Shown here: in pieces, positions 33,134-43,893 of the stretch | Position numbering within the stretch: position 1 is the stretch's first letter | Layout of the letters: every line of letters begins with the position of its first letter | Source of the DNA: Isoetes taiwanensis | Lineage: Eukaryota > Streptophyta > Lycopodiopsida > Isoetales > Isoetaceae | Direction: 5' to 3' | NCBI GenBank assembly: GCA_021234155.1 | Contig: JAJEKV010000017.1 | Location: 17,992,372-18,056,371, forward strand | DNA length: 64,000 nt | The notes under the pieces: generated by a model | Told to the model about the DNA's origin: nothing | Databases searched by the model: none | The model's input: the letters and a program-made list of their open reading frames with translations, nothing else | Position numbers and translations under genes: made by a program

Positions 33134-36100
33134 TCATTGAAGAGCTTCGGTCGCGGGCTCATCCTCATCTACTAAGCTATACGCATAAAGACTACTCTTG
33201 TGCTCCAAAACTCGATCTAAAAGATGATCATGAACATCCTTTGGAAGTTTGTATATGTTTTCACTTACAGGCACCATATCAAAGCAACACGACATGACCA
33301 AGTGGCTGTATGCATTGCACTCTGGTGCATCTTCAAGCAATTCAAATTCACTACCTCCTAAAAACTTATAATACTTACCTGAGAGGACCACTTCTCTTCT
33401 AGCAAATTTAGCACCCCATGCATCTTTAAAGGCCCTCTCTACAATGTGTAGGCTTAGTGCATTTGATGATGTAGAAGTCTACTGTTTCCTTGTTGTTGGC
33501 CTCGGATAATGCGCAAAATTATCCCCAACATCAACTACATCAGAAACCCATTCATGATCCCCTTCATAGATAGGACCCTGTAATGTTTCCAGCTCGTCTT
33601 CAGCACCTGGAATTAGTTCAGAATAAACCCAAGATCCTATTCTGCTTTTGTTTATGCACTTCCCAAACTTTCCTGCCCAACAGTAATTACAGAAGCAACT
33701 GAAATCCATATGAGCAACCTGAGTAGGGTCATTGGAATGCAGTGTCGATACAATGCAACTTTACGGAACTTTGTTAATGTCTTACAATCATGACTGTCAC
33801 TTCTATCAACCTCATTGATAGCTATCTCCCAAAAATATATGCAAAAGGAATCATGTAAAATAACATGCAATGCAAACAACATGTAAAACCTGAACTACTG
33901 TGTACCTGCAAGGATGATCTCCTTCATTGTCACAATCTGACTTAAAATGTGCTCTGCAAAACACAACTGCATCATGTGCATTCCTTAGTGGTACTGAATT
34001 CCTCTTCAACATCTCATGTGTGAGGGCTCTTTTTATTCTGAAGACCGGCACCATCATGCTCACCGCAAGGATTGATTACGTAATTTTAAAGAAATGCCAA
34101 TTAAAAAGAACCAATAGACTAAAATAAAAGTAATTACCTTTGCCATGATATGATGCAAAAAAAATTCCGGTGTATTGGTTTTCGGTGCTTTGAAAGAACA
34201 CGCCTAGGAAGTAGAACATCCTTGCTCCTTTAAATTGATGGGAACATCCATCGGACCACATGACATGATTCTTGTAATGGACACCCTTGTCGACCAAGGA
34301 AAACTACATGTTTTTGCAAACAATGTTGAACGAAGAGTACATCATGTTCTCTATCATCACTTATGTAAAAATGTGTTTCCTTAATGATCTTTCTATTCTG
34401 TTCTGTAGAAGGTGGAGCATGCCTATATGTGATGTGCACCAAAATGGTGCATTGGTCATTCCTCCAATGCAAGCTTTGTATTTCTTGTTGGATTTTGAAG
34501 GTGTAGTTCTCTGCAAAGTCAATCACTGAAACTATAGTGTCCTTTGGAAAAGCTGCCAAACACTCCCTAAACTGTTTTGCTTGCCATCTGGCTTCATAAT
34601 TATGAGGGATGAATGGAATGAGGAAGGTATCAGCAAATTGGAACAACTCTGCTACTGGTGTCGTCTTGTAAACAAGCTTGTTGACAGGTTTGGGAGCTTC
34701 CTACAAAAGAAGCAAAACATATATCGATTACCACCTTTTTGGATTTAACATTTCAAGTTACTTGTAATACCTTCTTCTTAGCCTTCGGATCTTCTTTTTC
34801 GACTGAATTCTCATCAGCGGTCTTACCGGCACCACCTTTCTTACGTCACGAATTCTCGGCGATCTTGCCCGGCCACCACCTTTCTTGACCCAACCTTTGT
34901 TCTTCCCTGCAGTCTTCTCAGCAGCTCCTTTCTTCTTAACAAGTTTTTCCTTCTCAGCAACCTTCTTAAGATGCTCTTCATCTATGCTCTGTCCCATTTT
35001 AACTATTGCTATAAGAATGGCAATTGGCAATACCAAACTCTATTAACATTATTTCATCATTAGAAAGCAGAATGTTACCTTGTCCTCCTCATAAACCTGT
35101 TATGTTCAAAAGAAGAATTTGAGCTGAAAAGAATATCTCATTTAAGAATAACAATTTGAATTACCTTATCAAATGTCTTCCAATCTACTTGATGGTTCAA
35201 CTTGTAATCTCTTTCTTTTGGACAAGTTGGCACTTTGTTTTTTCCACAAGCCTTGCATTTAAGCAGCAGACAATTATGTTGATGCCACTCTTCTGATTCA
35301 TCCTTAGGACATACCAAAGATCTCCAAAGCTCAGAGGTTGAAGCATATGTAGCTTTAGATGCATTGCAGGTTGGTCCTATACCACATACATCACAATTGC
35401 ATGTGCAATTTGGCCCATGGAGGTCCTGATCTAATCTTACTTTGTTTATGGCCTGTCTCACAAAGTCAACTCTCAAATGGTAGATACAGCAGCAAGTCTC
35501 TCTATCTTTTACCTTCCTGACATATGGAGGCTTTAGAGCATGGAATCTTTGTAAATGATATTTGAAAGTATGGATATTGCCTTTCAAATCGTTGGAAGAA
35601 AACTTGCTGCAGAAACAGCAACAACATATCAACAACCTTAAGTTGAAAATCTTAAACCTTAACAATTTGAAAACAAATTGCTTTAAAATTACCTGTGTCT
35701 CTTCAAGAAAGTGTAGTGCATGCAATATCTTCTTTCCAGAAGTTGCTTTTATCTTGATGACATGTTTCTTACATGGGGAAACTCTTGTATTGTGTCTCCA
35801 AAAATCCACCACTAGTTTTCTCTCGTCATAAGAGAGTTTGTCACATCTAATCTTATTTTTGAACATGGACCATGGACCCTCACCAAGTTCAGCATCTACT
35901 CTTCTTCTTACAGCAGTTGTGACAATCTTTCTGTTCAGGCATAGAGTTCTGGAGAAAGCTGATTTGTTAATATTGGTATTGACAGCATAAACCATGGCAG
36001 CATTTCTTGCCCTCTTAATATCTGTTTTCTTCTCATTCTTATGATCTGCAAAAGAGTTCTTTAAATTCTCCACAATTTTCTTCATTACAGATTCATCCTT

Positions 36101-37142
36101 GGAGTTAGGAACAACAAGTTCAGGTAGCCACTTTGCGTGAGACTTAATTATCTCTTTCCTATCCCTACAACTTGCATTACCAAGAACCTTTTTCACCTTC
36201 ATCTTTGCAACCTTTTTGATAGCATTCTCTTCTTCCATGTGCTTAGATCACCTTGGAGCAATGCTTCTTCATCTGTTGCAATTTCCCTTTCCCTCTTAAG
36301 CTCTCTCTCTTTTCTCCTAACTTTCACTCTCTATACCTTCTAAAAGCATGACAATCTGCTAGAAAAAAAGAATCTGAAATGAAAAAAGTCAAAGAAACCT
36401 TCAAATCATGCAAACCTTGCTTACCTTGAAAATGAGGTTGATCATGACATTGGGTTCCTTGTGTATTATCTTGGTGACACCCTTCATAACAAGAAAGACA
36501 ACAAAGATTAGCAAAAGAAAAGTTCAAAGTAAATTCAAGGAATCCAATTCCTTGAAATCGACTTAAAGAAGGTTGCACACCTTCTTCACTTTGGACATCT
36601 TGAGTTCCCTGTTGGCGCCACCCTTCAGACTCTTGGAAATCACCTTCATGGTAAGAAGGTTGCAAATCTTCATGAAATGCAGACTCTTCATTGTCTCCAT
36701 AAGGTTCGGGATTGTGACAGTAAACATTTTCTAGAATTAAAGCAAACATCAACAAATAAGGAAAGAAATCAACAACAAATATGTAAGTTCAAAATTACCT
36801 GAATCTATAGGAATTGATGTAGCCATATGTGGCGATCTTGTCCGGCTTCTTTCAGTTCAAAGCAAACTTATAGATTAATATGCATTTCAGCATACATGAA
36901 AATGAAATGCATCATGATCCTCAATTACCATGGTAAATATCTAGCACAAATTCGCTTGCATCTGTTCTTGAATCTGCACTTGCGGATTGCTGACAAATTG
37001 CATCAGCAATTCGGGAACAACTGCCAAAAAAATTTTCAGTCTGACTCTGGAAAACTTGGAGGCTAGATAGCAGTTTTGCAACATCAAAATTAACTTGATT
37101 CTTGCACACAGATGCACGAAAAGCTTCTCTCCATTCCGCCAT
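33134..37142 (-). pseudogene. Putative DDD transposase (Sola-like), multi-exon
   Basis: Exon 1 at 37142-36931 starts MAEWREAFRASVCKNQVNFD and ends before gtaatt. An acidic exon (about 36720-36510) reads NPEPYGDNEESAFHEDLQPS. A long basic exon starts near 36238 (MEEENAIKKVAKMKVKKVLG). After a 90-bp intron-like break (35692-35603) it continues into a Cys-rich segment, HGPNCTCNCDVCG then CLLLKCKACGKNKVPTCPKE, which looks zinc-binding. A Lys-rich stretch lies near 35000-34770. The core (about 34700-33900) has TIVSVIDFAENYTFKIQQEI, QSLHWRNDQCTILVHITYRH, MWSDGCSHQFKGARMFYFLG, ASYHGKG and, after an intron, HDGAG then KRALTHEMLKRNSVPLRNAH. C-terminal exons end with NAYSHLVMSC and ATEALQ. The frameshift near 34305 and another in the HDGAG exon break it. 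It would cut and join transposon ends in the nucleus. Confidence 0.6.
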
Positions 37143-37434
37143 AGACAGAATTGGAGAAATCTAGCAGCAAAGAAATTCATGGTATTTATACTCTGAAGAA
37201 CTTCAAAACCGCCAAATTTACTTTCAAATTGCTTGCCGAACATGGCGTCATCACCTCGCACCAGCAGCACGGATCAACAACCCGCACGGATTGCTGAAGT
37301 GGCAATTTCCTGGGCTTCGGATCGACCAACAGAATTTGGCGCCCAGGAGGAAATGGCGGGTGAAGTGCTATGACGAGCGAAAAAAATTTCACTTGACGGG
37401 TCCAGCACCCGACCAGCACAAGCGTCGTCCACAT

Positions 37435-37467
37435 AAAAAGTTGAGTACCTTAAGAAAAAACACACCC
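37435..37467 (-). repeat. Right terminal inverted repeat
   Basis: Reverse complement starts GGGTGTGTTTTTTCTTAAGG and matches the left end; the outermost base is at 37467. Confidence 0.75.
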
Positions 37468-37471
37468 GTAG
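37468..37471. repeat. 4-bp target duplication GTAG (right)
   Basis: Matches 30100-30103. Confidence 0.7.
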
Positions 37472-40129
37472 AGTCATTTGCCAAAATCCAGGTATTCCTT
37501 ACGACCTATGCCTATAAATTTAAAACAGAGATACAGATCTACATGTAAAAATAGGTTTCTCCTATTCTGGGAGAATATCTATAGAAGAATAATGTATGCT
37601 AGTGCTACCTTTATCTGATTTAATAACAGGAGGTTTAACTATCTCTAAAACAAAATTTGCGGCGATGTACTATCCTCAAAAGATTTAATTGGTAAATACA
37701 TAACGTAGTTGCATGAGTTTATGGCTCTAAGCTGTACGGACAAGGTACAAATAGGTACTTATAATATTCTTAAATAGTTAAGAGGGCTTATGCATCTCTG
37801 ATTGCAGGGGATTATGTAAGCAAGGCTTTAACTATTAAAGCTTGCTTTTGAGAATATTTTACAGATTTCTAACTACTGCTGGCCTAAACCTAACTCGGAT
37901 ATTTGGTCCATTATGGCTTTTTAGTAGTTGTATTTTTTGTTCTAAGTAGAAGAAATGGATATACAGGGACAAGCTAGTTTAAGACATATCCAAGTAAATA
38001 GCATTATGTTTGCTTGTTTTCGCATATGAGGATATGAATATAATTGCAAGCCACTTATTTAAAGCGGATTTAAAGTATTATGTTATTGTGAAATAGCCCA
38101 AGTTGTAGAAATGAGTATTCTAGAAATATAATGGCTTGGATATATAGATTTCCTGCTTTGATCTTTGCAATCTTATTATGCCTCTATTAATCAAGAGCAA
38201 AAAGGTACAATGGGTGAGGGGCGATAAGCCAAGAAGCACCCAATGTACCTTTTGGCCCTTGTATAGTTACCAAGATTATTGCTAACTTATACATGATTGG
38301 CTGCAGTACGTGGTACTTCGTCTCCCGTTGTGCTGGTTTTTGCTGTTATGGTATGTTTTAGCTCAAAGGAATACAAGGATCATGCAATATATGTGGTGGA
38401 GTACACCGCTTATTCAACTAGCTGAAGTCTGCTATCACGTTCTTGGAATACTGGAACTCACATTTAAAGTTTTGTTTGTTTTGATGAAATAGACATATTA
38501 ATTTCCAGTTCTGCAATTTAGTGGAGAGTTTCTTAATATCAGTTTTCTGTAATCTGAATATTAAGGGGTTAAACATTAGGGTAGAATAGATGCACATATT
38601 TTCTACGAGGGATAAAGGCCAAGTTCTCACTATCATATGTGCCAAGATTTTCCTGATAAGCCATATGGAATGGAAAAACCGTTATTGAAAAACGTTTTTC
38701 TAGAATCAACATGATGATAATGTCCTATTGTAATGATTAAAAATCAATGGAAATTATTTGAAAGGATATGCTGCTTCGGATTTGCAGATAATTCTAAAAA
38801 CATGGTCTCCTAGCTATGAAATCTAAGGAGCTATGCTAAAAAAAATAGGTAGATATGTTTGGTTTTACATGATACACATATATGCGAGCAAAAGTGAAAG
38901 AACTTAACAATACAAGAAATTTATCGCGGCGGCCAAGGCCGCCGCGAACATTTCTTTTGTTCGACTCTGCTCAAAAGATATTGGGCATAAAAGATACTCG
39001 GTGTGAAAAAAGAAGAGCCAATTGTTAGCGACAGACTCAAGCAGGTCGTTATATAATGTGCTCCCCACATACATTAGGGCAACTCTTGCATAGATGCCCT
39101 ATGTACATTGGACATTTTTATTTCATCATTTTGTTAATTGTATATTGGACATTTTTATTTCGTCATTTGTTACCGTCATTTGTTATATATTGTTCTGTGG
39201 TTGTACATATCCAAAGATCTTCATAGCAGAAAAACAAAATTGCCGAGTTGGGGAAGAGGGGGGCACATATAAAACTCTAGGTTTAGGTGTTTCAAAACAA
39301 AAAGAAATGCAACTGTACTTAGAGTGAGTTTGTAAATATTACACATTTATAACATCTAATCTACCTGGGATTATTTTATTTATTTGCTCTATTTAATTAC
39401 AACTTTGTCAACAATACATGTGCAATTCAATCACCATTGAAATTGAAATTTTTTGGCAGCTCATATATCTGAAGAATGCTGCTCCTATTCAAATGGAAAA
39501 TATGTTCATTATCCTACATTGACCTCTATCTATGAGCACTTAGAAGAACACTGCCAGTACATGACGTATTTTCAATAAGCTTGGTCCTACGGAGCTAATC
39601 TAATTCTTCAATGAACAACCATCATCATCAACCCTAAAGGTCCTTTATATGCTTTTGTCTTTTCAAGTAATTCCATCATGGGTTTGATCAACGGTAGGGA
39701 AATATTATTATTCTCGTTCCATGAAATTTTGCCCTCTTTCTTTCTTTCTGATATTTTGCAGGCTTTGGAGTTTTAGAGGTCTGATCTTCAACGAGGTTTT
39801 TGCTCATGGAATGTCATGGAAAAAGCCATATTTATGTCGATGCCATTAAATAAACATAGTATTGAGTGGGGGGCATATATTTTAGCCTACGACAGACTTG
39901 CACCTTCATGAAATGACTAATAAAATCTGAAGAATCTGGAGGCTTCATTTTACAGGTGCCTTCCCACATGTATTTATATCACTAATTTATAATATCAGAC
40001 CTCAATTTCTACGCTATGTTGTGTGTAGAAAAAGCCAATCTTGGAACACGAATGATGCAAAATAGTAGAATTATATCAAAGAAGAGACATGAAGATTATG
40101 CATGTCGAAAAAGGTGATGGAGAAAAGTT
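37472..40129. other. No gene seen; two small repeats
   Basis: AT-rich, no supported coding region. It holds a perfect GC-rich palindrome (38925-38946) and a short tandem duplication at about 39108-39178, where 'attggacatttttatttc' occurs twice 42 bp apart. Confidence 0.5.
38925..38946. repeat. Perfect 10-bp-arm GC palindrome
   Basis: CGCGGCGGCC-AA-GGCCGCCGCG in strongly AT-rich surroundings. It is a stable cruciform or hairpin. Nothing around it identifies its source. Confidence 0.95.
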
Positions 40130-41236
40130 AACTATAAACGATAGGGCATGCTTCGTATGTAGGGCTGTCTAGATTGTTTTCCAGTTGGGATAATCTTAGG
40201 ATAAGGGTATCCTGTAGCTTTTCCCTTAATCTTAATGTCTCTGCTGTGCCTTTGAATATCAGAGAGCATATTTCGTACCACCCTCATGCCTGGCCTATCA
40301 TTTGGATTGTCTTTTGCAAAGAAGACAAGGCAATGTAGATCGAGCCGAGTATTTCATCCAATCTATTCTCATTGTTTCTCAAAAGCTGCGGATCTATCAC
40401 TTGTCTTGTCATCGAAGGAATCTATTGTCAGTAGGTCTCATCCAAGTAACCATTTCCAGAAGAAGAATTCCAAAGCTGTAGACATCAACTTTGGGTGTGA
40501 TTCTTCCACCAAAAGCATATAATGTATAACGGAAAAAAATGGTGATTCGACTATAATATAATATGCTTGATTTCACTAAACAAAAGGAAAAATAAAGAGT
40601 CTTACCAGGTGGAGTATATCCAATAGTTCCTCTAAGAAAGGGAGGCGGTGACCCCTTTCTTGAATCTGCAGATCGTAAGCCTAGGAAGGCCAAAAACGCA
40701 AAATGAGGGATTATATGCATCTAGAAGAATATTACTGGGCTTCAAATCACAGTGAATAATAGGCTCAGCCGATTCATGATGTAGGTATACCAACCCATGA
40801 ACAATCCCTATTGATATTGAATATATAGTTTTCCAATCAAATCCTGTTCTGTAGCTAAGTAATCTTCAAGACTGCCATTCTCCATCAATTGAGTAACTAA
40901 TGCCCTCGTATTTCCATCAGCACAGTACCCCACAATATTAACAAAATTTCTGTGCTTGGTATTCCCTAGAGCCTGGACTTCTACTAAGAAATGATTCAGA
41001 AACTTAACCTCCTCCTCCTCCTTGTCATTTTGCTGCATAAGCTTTACTAAGAAATGATTCAGAAACTTAACCTCCTCCTCCTCCTTGTCATTTTGCTGCA
41101 TAAGCTTTACTGCAACAGGAATGTTGTTGGAAACACTACCCCTGTATACTTTACTGCATCCCCCATATCCTATAATGTTCTCAATGCTCAAATTTTTGGT
41201 GGCAGCCTTTAATTCTTCTACGAAATACAGTGGCAA
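40130..41236 (-). pseudogene. LRR-receptor-type Ser/Thr kinase domain, decayed
   Basis: The minus strand from 41236 reads FVEELKAATKNLSIENIIGY and GGCSKVYRG (glycine loop), PVAVKLMQQN (catalytic Lys), then RALVTQLMENGSLEDYL. After a break it continues GLVYLHHESAEPIIHCDLKP and SNILLD (catalytic loop with HCD), VFGLPR where DFGLAR is expected, GTIGYTPPG, GGRITPKVDVYSFGILLLEM, and finally AKDNPNDRPGMRVV. These are subdomains I to XI of a plant receptor kinase of the LRR XII/Xa21-like style. A 63-bp in-frame duplication repeats LMQQNDKEEEEVKFLNHFLV. The DFG aspartate is lost, and there are frameshifts near 40330, 40640 and 40810. No ectodomain lies upstream. The malectin exon at 16655-17143 is too distant to link. 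Confidence 0.85.
40984..41109. repeat. 63-bp in-frame tandem duplication in kinase gene
   Basis: Two identical units of 63 bp (21 codons) in the beta3-alphaC region of the kinase pseudogene. The perfect identity shows the duplication is young compared with the rest of the decay. Confidence 0.95.
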
Positions 41237-42000
41237 ATGTCAGATTAGTTAATCCCATAACAGAAAATACAATGCCAAATGTTGACGTATCCAGTGTCAC
41301 ATATAGATTACATGGAACTTTACCTTCTTGAGACCGCATTTGATGATGGAATTATGTCTCTATTACAATAGACCAGAGTTAAAATTAAGAGATAGATGAT
41401 TATAAATGTGATGCCACACTGTAATCCATGAATTTAGAGAGGTCAAGGAGAATGATTGTAAATCTCACCTATCTGGGACCGGTATGCAAACAGAAGCAAT
41501 TCAAGGAAAACAGAGGATGCAACACCCAACAACATCCCTACCGTACTAAACTCTTAAATTGAAGCTTTGAATCAAACCCAACAAAAGAATTACCTTGTTT
41601 ACAACAGTTTCAGGGCCCAATCAAATCGCCTCTGTACGCCGGAGCAGCTAGGCAAGGCTGGCAGAGTATATCAAGACACCTTTATAATCCGATCGAACGC
41701 ACTATTCTATCAGCTATTAGGGCTGAGCTAGGGCAGCAAGAGCTAAGGCGGACATTTCTTTAGACGCAAGAAATCGAGAAGGAAGAAATCCAAGGCTTTT
41801 TGTCCGGGCTGATTTCTTTAGACGCAAGAAATCTTCAGAGGATTTCTTCAGAGGCAAGATTTCTTTCTGGCTAGGGCGGCGAAATCTTCAGAGGCAAGAT
41901 TGCCAATTGAATCGCAACCAACAGCCGATGAAGAAGGGGACGGTCCGGATAAGTGCCCCGATACACGAATATGCCGAAGAATCATTGTATAAGATTTATA
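41237..42000. other. No gene; short repeats
   Basis: Upstream side of the kinase pseudogene. At 41750-41895 'ttctttagacgcaagaaatc' and 'aaatcttcagaggcaagatt' each occur twice, giving imperfect palindromic repeats. Confidence 0.5.
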
Positions 42001-42054
42001 TATGTTTAGAAAGAGCTTGGCAATAATGATGGTAATGATGTTGGTGATGTCAAC

Positions 42055-42474
42055 CTATATAGCATGTATGAGGATTGCTACACCAACAGAGTACCATAAA
42101 GAATTGTGTTCTATTTCTTCATCATCCTTCTTCTCATTTTGTCCTTGGCCTTCTGCATCCATCTCATTCTCTTCCTTCACCTTCTCCATCTTTATCGCCT
42201 TCTTCTGACCCTCTACCCTCATCCCCATCTCTTCCTTCGCCTTCTCCGTCATCTTCTTCTCCATCTCCATCACCTTCTTCTGGCCATTTACCTCCACTCC
42301 CTTCTCTTCCTTCACCTTCTCCATCTCCATCACCTTCGTCTGTCCCTCTTTCGACCTCACCCAACTCCTGCTCCCATCCACAATCCCCATACTTCCTCTC
42401 CTTACCCCCTCCCCCTCTTCCAATTCTTGCCCCCCCACATCAGTTGTTGCTTCCTTGCTTGTGCCCTCTGTCAT
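42055..42474 (-). repeat. Purine/pyrimidine-asymmetric repeat with charged open frame
   Basis: Tandem units of about 60-75 bp make the minus strand encode repeated VEVNGQKKVMEMEK and MRVEGQKKAIKMEKVKEE blocks (139 codons). The plus strand is also open (Pro/Ser-rich). Strong strand asymmetry and openness in several frames argue for a minisatellite. A short gene for a Lys/Glu-rich protein cannot be excluded. Confidence 0.6.
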
Positions 42475-42569
42475 TGCTAAGTACTATTGCAACTTGGTAT
42501 GAGTTTGGTCATCTCATATCATGGGAAGCATTTAGAACAAAATTCTTGTTGTACAAATGGGATAGAGTA

Positions 42570-43363
42570 ATGGACTCGTATTGTTGCCACAATATTTTGA
42601 CCCACAAATTGAAATAGCTGTATGGGGTTGCCATCAGGGTATCAAGCCAAGGGACTTTGTTTTTTTTGTGTATAAATTACTTCTTTATTTTGAAATCTTG
42701 CTTCTGTCTAATAGATGGCATCTTCAGATCCCTCAGCTATGGAAAAGTGCTTGGACATGGGTATGGGATAAGTTGCTTCATCCCAAAGTGGCAGTTTTGT
42801 AGTGGCAAGTGATCCATAGATGTTTCAGAATCAACAAGCTGATCCATAAGTTTTATAATCGGATTTCAGAGATCTGTCCTTTATGTAAGCAAAGGGTTGA
42901 GAGTATTGAGCATTGTTTTTTCTTGTGTGAGCGGCTTCGGCAGGCATGGTCTTGGTTGTTAACCTTATTTGGAATGTCTCGATCTAGGCAGCAAATTCTG
43001 CTCGCTATCTACCTTGATGCATGGCACAAACGAAGAAAACATTCTTTTCATCTTGCTTCTAGCTAGCTTTTATGATCAATCTGAAAGAGAAGGAGGGTGT
43101 TTATCTTTAAGGGCATGGATACGGCAGATGAGATTATTCTTCAGTGGACACAGAATAAAATTATTATGGCTTATAATTGTTCTCCTCTTGATCAAGAGAA
43201 GAAAATACTGATTTGGCATACTTACCTTCAGATTCATTCGTATGCATGGTTTTGTCCAGTTCGATCAGTTTGTCCGCTGGGGTTATAATCCTGTCTTTGC
43301 ATTTTATGTTGTTATAGTTTTGATTGGTGAATAAAGCTTGTCGTCCTTAAAAAGAAAAAAATA
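42570..43363 (+). pseudogene. LINE ORF2 C-terminus (zf-RVT), second family
   Basis: The plus strand encodes RWHLQIPQLWKSAWTWVWDK and KLIHKFYNRISEICPLCKQR, then VESIEHCFFLCERLRQAWSW: a zf-RVT zinc finger (CPLC...ES.EHCFF.C). Stops at about 42802 and 43064 and frameshifts break it. A 3' UTR ends in 'aataaagcttgtcgtcctta' and an A-rich tail at about 43346-43360. 5' truncated. Different in sequence from the 8021 LINE. Confidence 0.8.
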
Positions 43364-43389
43364 TGGAAACATAGGCGTGGAATTGCAAT

Positions 43390-43757
43390 AGTGGACAATA
43401 CTTTCCTTTGGACAAGCTGAAGAACATTTTTAATGTTTGAGGTGGCACTTATGCCTTTAGCCCATCACAGGAAGTTTGTGCATAATTACAACGAAGGTCC
43501 GAACAGGATTGGTAAGATCCAAGGATTGCACTTATGGCTTCAGCCCATCACAGGAAGTTTGGATGTAATTACAAAAAGGTTTAGACAGGATTGGTAAGAT
43601 CAAGGATTTTACATATTCTTCAAATGTCAATGGTTATCTAATGACAATACGGGTGTCAGCTTACAAAGGTTGACCCTTGTCTAAATTTTACTATTCTGTA
43701 CACTATTTACTATATTATTTAATTTATCATACTCTTATCCTAAAAAGAAAAAAAACA
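43390..43757 (+). mobile_element. LINE 3' fragment, same family as 8021-9116
   Basis: 'cccatcacaggaagttt' and the following 'aattacaa..' and 'caggattggtaagat' match codons AHHRKFGRNYNKNLDRIG of the 8021 LINE. The block occurs twice in tandem (about 43445-43530 and 43530-43615). The end 'tcatactcttatcctaaaaa' followed by A's parallels 'atactcttaccctcaaaaaa' of that LINE. It is a short 5'-truncated or deleted copy. Confidence 0.75.
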
Positions 43758-43768
43758 AGGTGCTGCGC

Positions 43769-43893
43769 ACGGAGGGTTGCCCTCCGTGACCCGAGAGTGA
43801 AATGGCTTAAATCACACTTCAAAGTCATGTTTTCGAGCATATACTGACATATACTTGGAATATGCCACAAACCCACATGGATGAGGGTAAATA
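43769..43893 (+). repeat. Hairpin-bearing repeat, diverged member
   Basis: Starts with a perfect hairpin ACGGAGGG-TTG-CCCTCCGT. At 43832-43893 it has 'gcatatactgacatatactt' and 'ccacaaacccacatggatga', which align with 46650-46710 and 49485-49540. Same orientation as those. Confidence 0.6.

Larger units (their letters stand above)
30104..37467. mobile_element. Sola-like DNA transposon, 7364 bp, two convergent genes
   Basis: The terminal inverted repeats are imperfect, about 33 bp. The left end starts GGGTGCTTTTTTGCTTAA and the right end, read inward, GGGTGTGTTTTTTCTTAA. Both continue to a shared CAACTTTTT. The target duplication is GTAG. A plus-strand gene starts 328 bp inside the left end and a minus-strand gene starts 325 bp inside the right end; they converge near 32.2-33.1 kb. 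The minus gene encodes a protein with the order VIDFAENY, WSDGC and HGKG/HDGAG, which fits an Asp-Asp-Asp transposase. The Sola superfamily is described as having 4-bp target duplications and DDD transposases, and is known from plants. I assign it there by pattern only. Frameshifts in both genes show this copy is decayed. Confidence 0.65.

Noticed and set aside
36324-36755. Separate acidic protein gene
   Set aside because: Better explained as an exon of the minus-strand transposase gene, given splice-like borders and strand.
42055-42474. Lys/Glu-rich protein gene
   Set aside because: Tandem minisatellite with both strands open; kept only as a repeat with low-confidence coding potential.
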